DNA of 34,044 bases from Bacillota bacterium (GCA_023418915.1 JAEZYU010000080.1:1-34044); one strand, 5' to 3'. Shown: positions 25,496-33,675, counted from the first letter of the stretch. The notes: generated by a model from the sequence alone, not told the origin. A program made the numbers and translations.

Positions 25496-26734
25496 ATGAA
25501 ACTAAATTATAAGCAGACCATGCTTATAGGACTAGGATTTTTTACTGTCAGCATTGTATGGGGGATCTACAACATTGCTATGCCCATTTACCTTGATGAT
25601 CTTGGCTTGAGCGGTGTAGCGGTCGGCTCAGTTATGACTATCGACAATATTTTTGCCGTGATCTTCCTGCCCATTTTCGGTGCGCTGAGCGACCGAACCA
25701 ACACCAGATACGGGAGACGTATGCCGTATCTTCTTGTCGGTATACCACTGTCAGCTGTAGCTTTCATTCTTATACCGGTATTCAGGTTTATCCTTATTCC
25801 TGTTATGATCACGGTCATAGCAATGAATTTCTTTATGAGCATATACAGAGCGCCTACTGTTGCTCTTATGCCGGATTTTACACCAAGGCAGCTGCGGAGC
25901 AAGGCGAACGGAGTCATTAATTTCATGGGTGGTATCGGCGCCGTAATTGCATTCCTTATTGGAGGTTTTCTGTTCGGAATAAACGAGTATCTGCCCTTTG
26001 CAGTCTGTTCTGCTATTATGATCGGCACAATAATATTGATGTATCTGTTGATACGTGAACCCAAAGAGATCATTGATGACAAGCCCGCAGAAGAGACCGG
26101 GGAAAAAACGGAGAAAGAAAAAGGCTCTGTCATGAGTCTGGTATTTTTGCTGCTCGCCATTTTCTTCTGGTTCGTAGCCTATAATGCTGTCGAAACCTTC
26201 TTTTCCACCTTTGGTGAGAAGGTACTTAATATCGACAAAAGTCAATCATCGTTCATGTTATCGGTATTTTCAGCCATGCTGGTGATTTTCTCCATACCGT
26301 CAGGACTTCTTGCCTCCAAAATAGGCAGAAAAAAGACTATACTGATTGGTATAACAGTACTGTTTCTGGTGTTCCTGACGATGAACTTCACTATGGGTGT
26401 CAACCCATACATTATTTATGTACTGCTTGCCATCGGCGGTATCAGTTGGGCGCTCATAAACATCAATTCATATCCGATGGTGGTTGAGATGACTTCGAGC
26501 AAGGGCATCGGGAAATACACAGGATACTACTATTTCTTCTCGATGACTGCGGCTATAGTCAGTCCGATACTGTTTGGATTTATCAAGGACCTGCTGAGTG
26601 ACAGCTTCCTGTTTATTTATTCAAGCATAGCAATGGTGCTGGCTTTCTTCTTTATGATGCTGGTGAAGCACGGCGAGTCGAAGCCGGAAGTTAAGCCTGC
26701 CTTTGAAGGCATAGAGCACATGGAGACTAAATAA
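25496..26734 (+). CDS. MFS transporter, SLC45/GPH-like
   Basis: A 412-aa permease with about twelve hydrophobic helices and a charged central loop (DDKPAEETGEKTEKEKGS). The loop after helix 2 reads GALSDRTNTRYGRRMPYLLVG, the version typical of the sucrose/SLC45 and GPH sugar transporter branch. It is probably a proton- or sodium-coupled importer; the substrate may be a sugar or a glycerophosphodiester, given coupling to the phosphodiesterase gene, but this is inference. No clear terminator was found. 26735-26905 holds no gene. Confidence 0.85.
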   Translation: MKLNYKQTMLIGLGFFTVSIVWGIYNIAMPIYLDDLGLSGVAVGSVMTIDNIFAVIFLPIFGALSDRTNTRYGRRMPYLLVGIPLSAVAFILIPVFRFILIPVMITVIAMNFFMSIYRAPTVALMPDFTPRQLRSKANGVINFMGGIGAVIAFLIGGFLFGINEYLPFAVCSAIMIGTIILMYLLIREPKEIIDDKPAEETGEKTEKEKGSVMSLVFLLLAIFFWFVAYNAVETFFSTFGEKVLNIDKSQSSFMLSVFSAMLVIFSIPSGLLASKIGRKKTILIGITVLFLVFLTMNFTMGVNPYIIYVLLAIGGISWALININSYPMVVEMTSSKGIGKYTGYYYFFSMTAAIVSPILFGFIKDLLSDSFLFIYSSIAMVLAFFFMMLVKHGESKPEVKPAFEGIEHMETK

Positions 26735-26905
26735 CGTAAAATGACGGTGCGCTCAAAGAAAGTACACTTTTTCATGTATTAATAATGAAGTATCAATCTA
26801 AGGAGTGCATGTGCTGTTTTGGATTAACCAATAGTCCAAATGAATTATGCACGTGTACTGTACGGATCGAAAGCATGTATATTTTCTGTCGGGGGTAATG
26901 AATTG

Positions 26906-27463
26906 ATGCTGGGGTGGGACGAGCTTGAAAAAAAATGTTCTGAATGTATGCAGTGCAGTCTTGGTAAAACAAGGACGAACATGGTTTTTGGAAGAGGATC
27001 GAAAACTGCCCCGATAATGCTTATCGGCGAGGGACCAGGAGAGCAGGAGGACAAGCAGGGCAGGCCTTTTGTTGGTGCGGCAGGACAGCTCCTTGATCTG
27101 TTATTGTCTGCGCTGATGTTTAGTGAAGACGAATACTATATATGTAACATTGTGAAATGCCGTCCGCCTGGAAATCGTGTTCCCACCGATGATGAAGCTG
27201 AAAGCTGCCTTCCGTGGCTGCGGAACCAGACAGCTCTGATAAGGCCGCACATTATGGTATGCATGGGCTCAACTGCTGCAAAGCACATAATAGACAGGAA
27301 CGCTAAGATTACGCAAATAAGAGGACAGTGGATCGAGCGCAAGGGCTTCTGGATAATGCCGACCTTCCATCCTGCAGCGCTGCTTCGGGATGCATCCAAA
27401 AAGGTGCTTATGTTCGAAGACATGAAGCAGGTCAGGCTCAAGCTCAACGAGCTTGTGAAATAA
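26906..27463 (+). CDS. Family 4 uracil-DNA glycosylase (Fe-S)
   Basis: Removes uracil from DNA to start base excision repair. The 185-aa protein has the family-4 layout: CSECMQCSLGKTR with two cluster cysteines, LIGEGPGEQEDKQGRPFVG (active site loop), then NIVKCRPPGNRVPTDDEAESC with the other two cluster cysteines, and FHPAALLRD near the end. It should carry one 4Fe-4S cluster. The start ATG 26906 gives the typical WDELEKKC N-terminus and has GGGGG about 8 nt before it; the open frame reaches 26840. Its stop codon touches the end of element copy C. Confidence 0.93.
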   Translation: MLGWDELEKKCSECMQCSLGKTRTNMVFGRGSKTAPIMLIGEGPGEQEDKQGRPFVGAAGQLLDLLLSALMFSEDEYYICNIVKCRPPGNRVPTDDEAESCLPWLRNQTALIRPHIMVCMGSTAAKHIIDRNAKITQIRGQWIERKGFWIMPTFHPAALLRDASKKVLMFEDMKQVRLKLNELVK

Positions 27464-27925
27464 CAAGGCGAGAGAAGTCACCCACCTCTCAACGTATTTT
27501 CTACCCCTTCGGGCTGAAAAACGCAAACACGTCTTTCTCAAACCCTTCGGGCTGAAAAACGCAAACACATCTTTTCAAACCCTTCGGGCTGAAAAACGCA
27601 AACACGTCTTTTCAAACCCTTCGGGCTGAAAAACGCAAACACGTATTTTCTACCCCTTCGGGCTGAAAAACGATATGTGGCGGGTGCCGATTTGGCTTTC
27701 AGATATTTTCTTTCGAATAACTGAAAGAAAAAGGTGCGAACATATTTCCAACCTTGTTTGCAATTAAAACATATCTGTAGTTGCTCATAATTTCAAGTAA
27801 GGAGAGGATTTTCATGTAATAATTTCATTATAATTAGCTTTTTTATATGATAATAATAAAAAATCTGGTATTATGTAACATAAATTTTCTCCAAAGTTGA
27901 ATTTTTGAGCAAAAACTATGATTAT
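27461..27925 (-). repeat. Hairpin-array element, copy C (5 units, with 5' module)
   Basis: Largest copy, on the minus strand. The 5' module (27746-27925) matches that of copy B, including GCTCAAAAATTCAACTTTGG. The core has the first hairpin TTTCTTTC/GAAAGAAA (27712-27731 region), then CACCCGCC (27679-27686) pairing with GGTGGGTG (27479-27486). Between these arms lie five units with CAGCCC-GAA-GGG hairpins, four at about 37-nt spacing or close to it. The distal end, CGCCTTGTTATTTC, overlaps the stop codon of the uracil-DNA glycosylase gene on the other strand. Confidence 0.88.
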
Positions 27926-27950
27926 GGTATGGATGGCATGCTTTGGTAAT

Positions 27951-28008
27951 GAAAAATTTCTCTTGAAACGAAAAATTTCTCTTGAAACGAAAAATTTTCT
28001 CTTGACGA
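27951..28008 (+). repeat. Three 19-bp tandem repeats before the second glycosylase gene
   Basis: GAAAAATTTCTCTTGAAAC at 27951 and 27970, and a variant with one extra T and TTGACG at 27989. A TATATT word follows at 28014-28019, but spacing to the TTGAAA/TTGACG words does not fit a promoter. Confidence 0.85.
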
Positions 28009-28097
28009 TATGTTATATTAGATCCATACCAGTGACTAATGATTGCAGGAGAACTGTCCCAACATAGTTACCCACATAATTAAGGGGTGATAAAAAC

Positions 28098-28682
28098 TTG
28101 AAAAATGAAGAGATGCTTTCTGAACTTTATGAAGAATATGCAGACCGCTTTGCCGGAAACGAGTTTGTTTTCGGCTGTGGGTGCATGAGTCCTAAGCTGC
28201 TGCTCATAGGTGAAGCACCGGGACGTGAGGAGGTTAGGCTGTTGCGGCCGTTTTCCGGCGCTGCCGGCAAGCACCTGGACGAGTTCCTTAAGATTGCTGG
28301 TATTAACAGAGAAGATATCTATATTACCAATGCAATAAAGTACAGACTGTCAAAGGAGAACCCGAAGACAGGGAGGTTAACAAACAGGCCTGCAGCCAGA
28401 GAGGAAATCATATCGAGCAGACCGTTCCTGCTGCGGGAAATAGCTTTGATCCGCCCGGAATATATTGCTACTCTGGGGAATGTACCGTTGAGAGCCCTGA
28501 CAGGAGATTTTTCAATGTGCATAGGAGCATATCATGGCACAGCTGTATGCGTAAAAATAGAAGAGCGGGAATATAAGCTATTCCCGCTGTATCATCCTGC
28601 CAGTGTCATATACAACCGTGCTCTTAAGCAAACCTATGAAACCGATATATTAGGGGTCAGGCTTGAAATATTCCCTTATTAG
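28098..28682 (+). CDS. Uracil-DNA glycosylase superfamily protein, lacking usual Fe-S ligands
   Basis: A 194-aa protein with the family fold markers: LLLIGEAPGREEVRLLRPFSGAAG near residue 35, YITNAIKYRLSKENPKTGRLTNRP, and LYHPASVIYN near the end. Compared with the gene at 26906, the two later cluster cysteines are missing (NAIKYR instead of NIVKCR, and no Cys in the EEIISSRPF segment) and the first pair is only loosely kept as CGC. It is probably a paralogue without a 4Fe-4S cluster. Start TTG 28098 has AAGGGGTG at good spacing. Activity on uracil is plausible but unproven. Confidence 0.8.
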   Translation: MKNEEMLSELYEEYADRFAGNEFVFGCGCMSPKLLLIGEAPGREEVRLLRPFSGAAGKHLDEFLKIAGINREDIYITNAIKYRLSKENPKTGRLTNRPAAREEIISSRPFLLREIALIRPEYIATLGNVPLRALTGDFSMCIGAYHGTAVCVKIEEREYKLFPLYHPASVIYNRALKQTYETDILGVRLEIFPY

Positions 28683-28684
28683 AT

Positions 28685-28750
28685 AAGTCACTTGTGCCTT
28701 TTCGGGTATTTTCCTTCGGTAAATCGAAAGAAAACGGTGTAATCATAGGA
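28685..28750 (-). repeat. Hairpin-array element, copy E (first hairpin only)
   Basis: On the minus strand, just after the stop of the methyltransferase gene, TTTTCTTTCG pairs with CGAAGGAAAA (one G-T pair), followed by TACCCGAAAAGGC, matching TACCTGAAAGGC of copy D. No 37-nt units or closing arm follow. It lies between two convergent genes. Confidence 0.7.
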
Positions 28751-28753
28751 GGC

Positions 28754-29761
28754 TTACACTTTGTTTGAGCTTTTTACAGTTTCAAAAAATGCTTCTATAT
28801 TTTCTATTGGTGTTCCCGGAGGTATATCGCAGCCGGATGAGATCACAAAATTTCTGTATCCTGCCGTCTTCTCGATCAGCTCCCGGGTTTTTTGCCTAAC
28901 GTCCTCTGCTGTGCCGTTTTTAAACACTCTTGCCGGGTCGATGTTTCCAGATGCCAATCTATCCGATGGCATCTGAGGCAATATGTCCATCATATCTACC
29001 GCATTTCCGAAGTGGAATCCCAATGCGCCTGTTGACAGCATCGATGGGATCAGCTTTACCGTGTTTCCGCAATTGTGAAGAATAACAATGAAACTATCAT
29101 CCTGTACTGCATCAACTATCTTTTTTACATAGATTGAAGAGAATTCAGTGCATTGATCTGGTGATAAAAGACCGGCTGCAGGTTCTGCCATAATAATACC
29201 GTTTGCTCCTGCTCCTTTGAAAGCTTTTGCATATGATATAAGGAATGCTGTTGCTTTATCAAGCACTATGTGCACTGTATCTGGTTCGTCAAAAAGAGCA
29301 ACCATTATCTCTGTCATGTCGTACAATCTGCATGCAAGAGAGAAAGGTCCTATCTGGCCTCCGAAGGAAGGCCTGTCGTTGATGATCTGCGCACTGAGGG
29401 CGGCTGCCTGAATATATGCTCCTGTCCTGCCAGAGCCTGGCTGGGGTATTTGAAGTCCTTTTGCTGAGCTTTCACCATCTATTATACTGCCTGTTACTGC
29501 AGGTACTTCATCCGATGAATATCTGATATGACTGCCGAAGATCTCAGCTTCAACTGAAAGGTCCATAATGGTCATAGCAGCACCAGATGGATATTTTTTA
29601 GATAATTCATAAATACATTTGAATTGATCCTCTCCGTTTTTAATAATGTCTATTATGGATTTGTTGGCAAGTTTCAGACCAGGATATGTCATTATAGGCA
29701 TCGCTGGCCTTTGATTGGAATTAGAAATACTGTTGATCCATTCTCTAATGTTAATTTTCAT
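28754..29761 (-). CDS. Uroporphyrinogen decarboxylase-family corrinoid methyltransferase (MtaA-like)
   Basis: Zinc-dependent methyltransferase of the UroD superfamily that likely moves a methyl group to or from a corrinoid protein. The 335-aa sequence shows the zinc ligands expected for MtaA/CmuA-type enzymes: His and Cys in LHNCGNT and a later Cys in ISSGCDIPPGTP. The N-terminal part contains MTYPGLKLANKSI. True decarboxylases of haem synthesis lack this HxC pattern. The start ATG 29761 has AAGAGGATC; the frame extends to 29809. It is divergent from the PocR/AraC regulator, with a corrinoid protein gene beyond, so the three likely form one regulated unit. The methyl donor is unknown. Confidence 0.85.
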   Translation of the reverse strand: MKINIREWINSISNSNQRPAMPIMTYPGLKLANKSIIDIIKNGEDQFKCIYELSKKYPSGAAMTIMDLSVEAEIFGSHIRYSSDEVPAVTGSIIDGESSAKGLQIPQPGSGRTGAYIQAAALSAQIINDRPSFGGQIGPFSLACRLYDMTEIMVALFDEPDTVHIVLDKATAFLISYAKAFKGAGANGIIMAEPAAGLLSPDQCTEFSSIYVKKIVDAVQDDSFIVILHNCGNTVKLIPSMLSTGALGFHFGNAVDMMDILPQMPSDRLASGNIDPARVFKNGTAEDVRQKTRELIEKTAGYRNFVISSGCDIPPGTPIENIEAFFETVKSSNKV

Positions 29762-30041
29762 AGTCTGATCCTCTTTTTGTGTAATTTTTACAAGCATGAC
29801 AAACATCAATGCTGTGCATTTTCATACTACAGTAATGTAAAAACGAATTATATAAATAGATTTTAAAGATTTGTACTATTTTACTATTTGAGTCCTTATG
29901 ATAAAATTCTTATAACGAATCGTGAAAAAATACAAAAAATAAAAATATTGTTCAATACCAGTCAGACAATAAAGTTGTATGATTTAATAGCAGTGTGATC
30001 ATGAGAGTATTGATCCGCTATTGGGCAGAAAGAGAGTTTGT
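29762..30041. promoter_or_regulatory. Divergent regulatory region of the methyltransferase and regulator genes
   Basis: A/T-rich 280-nt gap between divergent genes; the natural place for the AraC-type protein to act. No clear operator repeats were identified. Confidence 0.4.
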
Positions 30042-31319
30042 ATGATTGATATACGATCGCTGGACGATATGGAGCTCGATCCATGCAGGGCAAGACATGC
30101 TGCACTGACCTACAGCCGCTCTGTCGGGACCGGTTGTATCGTTATGGACAATCAAGGAAATGCTGTGGTTGAAGTATTTCCGGATGAGAGATGCAGCCTG
30201 TGCAACAGGGTTCGAAACAGCGGCATGAAGTGTGAAAATGCGCACCTTTATGGCAATTACCAGGCTGAGCGATTCGGCGGAAGGTATATTTTTTTCTGCC
30301 CAATTGGACTTGTGCATTGGGTATCCCCGATAATCAGCGCAGGTATCGTCAGAGGAGCTGTCTTGGGCGGGCCTGTTCTTATGATGGAGCCGGATGAGCT
30401 TCTGATCGAGGAGATAATTGCCAGCGGTGGTTTTGACAGAAATGATGCCGCTGATATAGAAAAGCAGGTGAAGGAGCTTCCAATCATCAATCCTGAGAAG
30501 GTTAAAGACCTGTCAGAGCTTCTCTACATGACGTCCCTTTATATTGCAGGCAGCAGCGACATGACCCAATCCAGGATCGAATTACTGGAGCAGCAATCAA
30601 GGATCTCGGAGTATGTGCATTATATCAAATCAATCGAGGATGAATGCGCCGGAGCAAGAACATACCCGGTTGAAAAGGAGAAAGAGCTGCTTTCTCTGAT
30701 TCCGCTGGGTGACAAAGCGGGATCTCAGAAGGTATTGAATGAAATACTGGGACATGTTTTTTTTACCTCGGGCGGGAATTTTGATGTGATCAAAGCCAGA
30801 ATACTGGAGCTTATCGTACTGCTGTCCAGAGCCGCTCTTGAGGGGGGAGCTGATGTTGAGCAGATATTTGGACTGAACTATAAATATTTATCCAAAATCC
30901 ATGAGTTTACAACGATAGATGAGCTTACCTACTGGCTTTCTGGTATAATGACACGTTTTACAGATTGCGTATTTGATTTAAAGGATATAAAGCACATAGA
31001 TGTGATATATAAAGCGGTTGACTATATAAAAAGAAATTACATGAAAAAGATAATGCTCGAAGAAGTCGCCAACCATGTACAGCTAAGTACATCATATTTC
31101 TGCGCTGTATTTAAGGAAGAGATGAAATGTAATTTTAATGTATATTTGAACAAGATCAGGATAGAGATGAGCAAAAAGCTATTGGCTGATCATGATATCC
31201 CACTGGCTGATGTGGCTAATCTGGTCGGATATGAGGATCAGAGCTATTACACAAGAGTATTCAGAAATTATGTAGGCACAAGCCCTGGAAAGTATAGGGA
31301 AAGAAACGGGAAGAAATAA
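30042..31319 (+). CDS. PocR-domain AraC family transcription regulator
   Basis: A 425-aa regulator. Residues 1-165 form a PocR sensory domain with likely metal or ligand residues Cys51, Cys54, Cys64, His68 and Cys86 (CSLC, KCENAH, FFCPIGL). The C-terminal 100 residues are an AraC double helix-turn-helix (IMLEEVANHVQLSTSYFCAV; DVANLVGYEDQSYYTRVF; GTSPGKYR). PocR domains are thought to sense small alcohols such as propanediol or related ligands, often in corrinoid-dependent pathways. It lies between the methyltransferase and corrinoid protein genes and probably controls both. The start ATG 30042 has AGAGAG; TTG 30021 is the alternative. Confidence 0.88.
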   Translation: MIDIRSLDDMELDPCRARHAALTYSRSVGTGCIVMDNQGNAVVEVFPDERCSLCNRVRNSGMKCENAHLYGNYQAERFGGRYIFFCPIGLVHWVSPIISAGIVRGAVLGGPVLMMEPDELLIEEIIASGGFDRNDAADIEKQVKELPIINPEKVKDLSELLYMTSLYIAGSSDMTQSRIELLEQQSRISEYVHYIKSIEDECAGARTYPVEKEKELLSLIPLGDKAGSQKVLNEILGHVFFTSGGNFDVIKARILELIVLLSRAALEGGADVEQIFGLNYKYLSKIHEFTTIDELTYWLSGIMTRFTDCVFDLKDIKHIDVIYKAVDYIKRNYMKKIMLEEVANHVQLSTSYFCAVFKEEMKCNFNVYLNKIRIEMSKKLLADHDIPLADVANLVGYEDQSYYTRVFRNYVGTSPGKYRERNGKK

Positions 31320-31381
31320 CGTAGTGTTATAAAATTATGTAAAGAACAATAATCGGGACATACCCGGGAGAGGTGCAAAAA

Positions 31382-32020
31382 ATGAGTATACTACATGAGA
31401 TTTCACAAAATCTGCAGCAGGGCAGAGCAAAGGCAGTTAAGGAATTGGTGGAGAAAGCTGTGGAAGAGGGTATCGATGCAAAGACGATACTGGAACAGGG
31501 CTTACTTGATGGCATGTCCATTATAGGTGAGAAGTTTAAAAATGATGAGGTATATGTACCGCAGGTTCTTATAGCAGCAAGGGCAATGAAGGCAGGCACT
31601 GAACTGTTGCAGCCGCTGCTTGCTTCCAGTGGTGTAAAGGCAAAGGGCAAGGTCGTTCTTGGTACTGTCAAGGGTGATTTGCATGATATCGGCAAAAACC
31701 TAGTCAGGATGATGATGGAAGGTAAAGGACTGGAAGTCATCGATATGGGTGTTGACGTAACAGCGGATAAATTTGTTGAAAAGGCTGTTGAATCAGGTGC
31801 AGATATAGTTGCCTGTTCAGCACTGCTGACAACAACTATGCCTGAGATCAAATCGGTTGTTGATGAAATAGTCAATGCCGGTATAAGAGATAAGGTAACG
31901 ATAATGATAGGCGGCGCACCTGTGACCGATTCGTTCTGCAAGCAAATAGGTGCAGACATCTACACACCGGATGCAGCCACTGCAGCAGAAGAAGCTGTAA
32001 AGGTATGCTCTGCACAATAA
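31382..32020 (+). CDS. Corrinoid (B12-binding) methyl carrier protein
   Basis: A 212-aa methyl carrier of the MtaC/MtbC/MttC type. Residues 1-85 are the helical cap and 88-212 the Rossmann-like B12 domain. His101 in GDLHDIGKN is the lower cobalt ligand; SALLTTTM and IGGAPVT are the other cofactor contacts. It would pass methyl groups between a substrate methyltransferase and the UroD-type enzyme. GGAGAGG fits ATG 31382 better than the GTG at 31373. It lies 62 nt after the regulator. Its stop codon overlaps the end of element copy D. Confidence 0.92.
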   Translation: MSILHEISQNLQQGRAKAVKELVEKAVEEGIDAKTILEQGLLDGMSIIGEKFKNDEVYVPQVLIAARAMKAGTELLQPLLASSGVKAKGKVVLGTVKGDLHDIGKNLVRMMMEGKGLEVIDMGVDVTADKFVEKAVESGADIVACSALLTTTMPEIKSVVDEIVNAGIRDKVTIMIGGAPVTDSFCKQIGADIYTPDAATAAEEAVKVCSAQ

Positions 32021-32235
32021 TGAAGCGATATATGTACCCCGCCTCTCAACGTCTTTTCAAACCCTTCGGGTGGAAAACGCTGATATGTCTTTTCAAACCC
32101 ATCGGGTGAAAAACGCTAATACGTCTTATAAAACCCTTCGGGTTGAAAAACGCTATGTGGCGGGTACCGGTTTGCCTTTCAGGTATTTTCTTTCGAAGAA
32201 TCGAAAGGATCAAAAGAAAACGATGCAAAAACCAT
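32019..32235 (-). repeat. Hairpin-array element, copy D (3 units)
   Basis: On the minus strand, spanning exactly the gap between two convergent genes. The first hairpin lies at about 32187-32221 (TTTTCTTTTGA ... TCGAAAGAAAA). The closing stem is the best of all copies: GTACCCGCC (plus-strand 32159-32167) with GGCGGGGTAC (32034-32043, one extra G). Inside are three units of about 37 nt with CAACCC-GAA-GGG, CACCC-GAT-GGGTTTG and CACCC-GAA-GGGTTTG hairpins. The distal end, ATATATCGCTTCATTATT, overlaps the corrinoid gene's stop codon. Confidence 0.88.
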
Positions 32236-33675
32236 TCATGTGTCATTTTTTATATTACTGTTGGGGGAGAGCTTTGATTTTGAATGAAGTCTTAAGGCAT
32301 TACAGATGAAGGATCCGGCACGCTCGACAGCACTATGATCTATGAGCAGAAGCGAAAGACCTGTTATCACCGAACGATAACGGTATATCGTATCAGAAAC
32401 ATTCTCGACGACGAGGATATTAATAATTATGTAAGAAGCCAGGAAAGCTGTCAGTCCCAAAAGGAAGCTTTCCTTTTTTCTTGCAGCTGACAGTATACCC
32501 GGTACCATCAGCAGCATGCATATATACCAGAAAATCATATCAATACTGACTGCCATGTTTAAAGCTACACTGCCGTTAATCTCTGAAATGCCTGTGTTCC
32601 CTGGATAAGGAACCAGAAAATAGTTTACTGCAGCCAATAGTATATTTCTGTTTGATGCCAGCAGCCTGATGGTTTTAGCCTTATTGGCAAGATCTGTCCC
32701 AAGATCACCCATCTCATCAGGGAAAGAGATAGCATGATAGTTTTCCAGCAGCGGACATACTGTGAAAAAGAAAATGAGAACTGAACTGATGATTACTGCC
32801 AGACCAAATAAAATATATATTTGCTTTCTGCTTTTTAAATACAATATAAAAAGACTTGCTAATATACCAATAGACATTGGAACGAACATGTATATGCGAA
32901 TCAATGTACACAGCCACATTAAAATACACATAATAAGGATAAGGCACGCATTCTGGATTTGTTTTTCGTATTGATTTATTTTTGTCGGATTGGCGGCGGT
33001 AAACACTTCTGTCTTTTCATGTGTCTTGTCTTTTATATGTGCTTTATAAGCTGCTGTGATGACTGAATCGTGAGCGAATACTTCTGAATCTGATACTGCA
33101 TCAGCGACATTTTTGCCGGATGCCTCTGAATTCTTCGATAACCGCTGCAAACAATAACAGCTCAAAGTGCATATGAATATTGTCAAAGCTTCCTTACGTG
33201 AATCTGAAGTCCACAAGATCAAGTTTGGGAAATATAAAAACACCAAACTGATAAATGATGCGTTGGAAAACTTGTATCGTAGATTCAGAGCAGTTTTAAG
33301 AAGAAGTACTGCAGAAAAATAGGCAAATACTATATTTATATAGGAAACGATATACCTGTTGATGCCAAGCATATGGTAAATCAGACCTACCAAGACGGTG
33401 TATAGTGTATATACATATTTGACAGCATAGAGCGGCGTGCCTTCTTCCAGCTGCTTGCTTATCCATAAACCTGCCTTGTGATAAACAAGACCATCTGTTC
33501 CAAATGTATCGACACCCTTGCTGTAAAGATACATAACAGATGCTGCTCTCAATATTACGCCGATTAAGGAAAGTATTATATATATTTTTTTATGCTTATA
33601 TGACGGTATTATAAAATGAGCAGCCACAGCCAGCAGCAGACACATGAGGATCGTGATTAAAATGTCATCTAACAT
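32236..33675 (-). CDS. Large polytopic membrane protein, GT-C-like
   Basis: A 479-aa protein with about ten hydrophobic helices. The first outer loop contains GVDTFGTDGLVYHKAGLWI, resembling the acidic loop of GT-C-type glycosyltransferases or polysaccharide polymerases, but the match is weak. A hydrophilic segment near residues 190-245 (SKNSEASGKN...) interrupts the helices. I do not recognise a precise family. The start ATG 33675 is preferred (GAAGGAA before it); the frame extends 13 codons further. The hairpin-array element copy D begins directly at its stop codon. Confidence 0.7.
   Translation of the reverse strand: MLDDILITILMCLLLAVAAHFIIPSYKHKKIYIILSLIGVILRAASVMYLYSKGVDTFGTDGLVYHKAGLWISKQLEEGTPLYAVKYVYTLYTVLVGLIYHMLGINRYIVSYINIVFAYFSAVLLLKTALNLRYKFSNASFISLVFLYFPNLILWTSDSRKEALTIFICTLSCYCLQRLSKNSEASGKNVADAVSDSEVFAHDSVITAAYKAHIKDKTHEKTEVFTAANPTKINQYEKQIQNACLILIMCILMWLCTLIRIYMFVPMSIGILASLFILYLKSRKQIYILFGLAVIISSVLIFFFTVCPLLENYHAISFPDEMGDLGTDLANKAKTIRLLASNRNILLAAVNYFLVPYPGNTGISEINGSVALNMAVSIDMIFWYICMLLMVPGILSAARKKESFLLGLTAFLASYIIINILVVENVSDTIYRYRSVITGLSLLLIDHSAVERAGSFICNALRLHSKSKLSPNSNIKNDT

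Noticed and set aside
27487..27670. CRISPR array at copy C
   Set aside because: Units are contiguous 37-nt repeats that include a hairpin and a conserved linker; there are no unique spacers and no cas genes.
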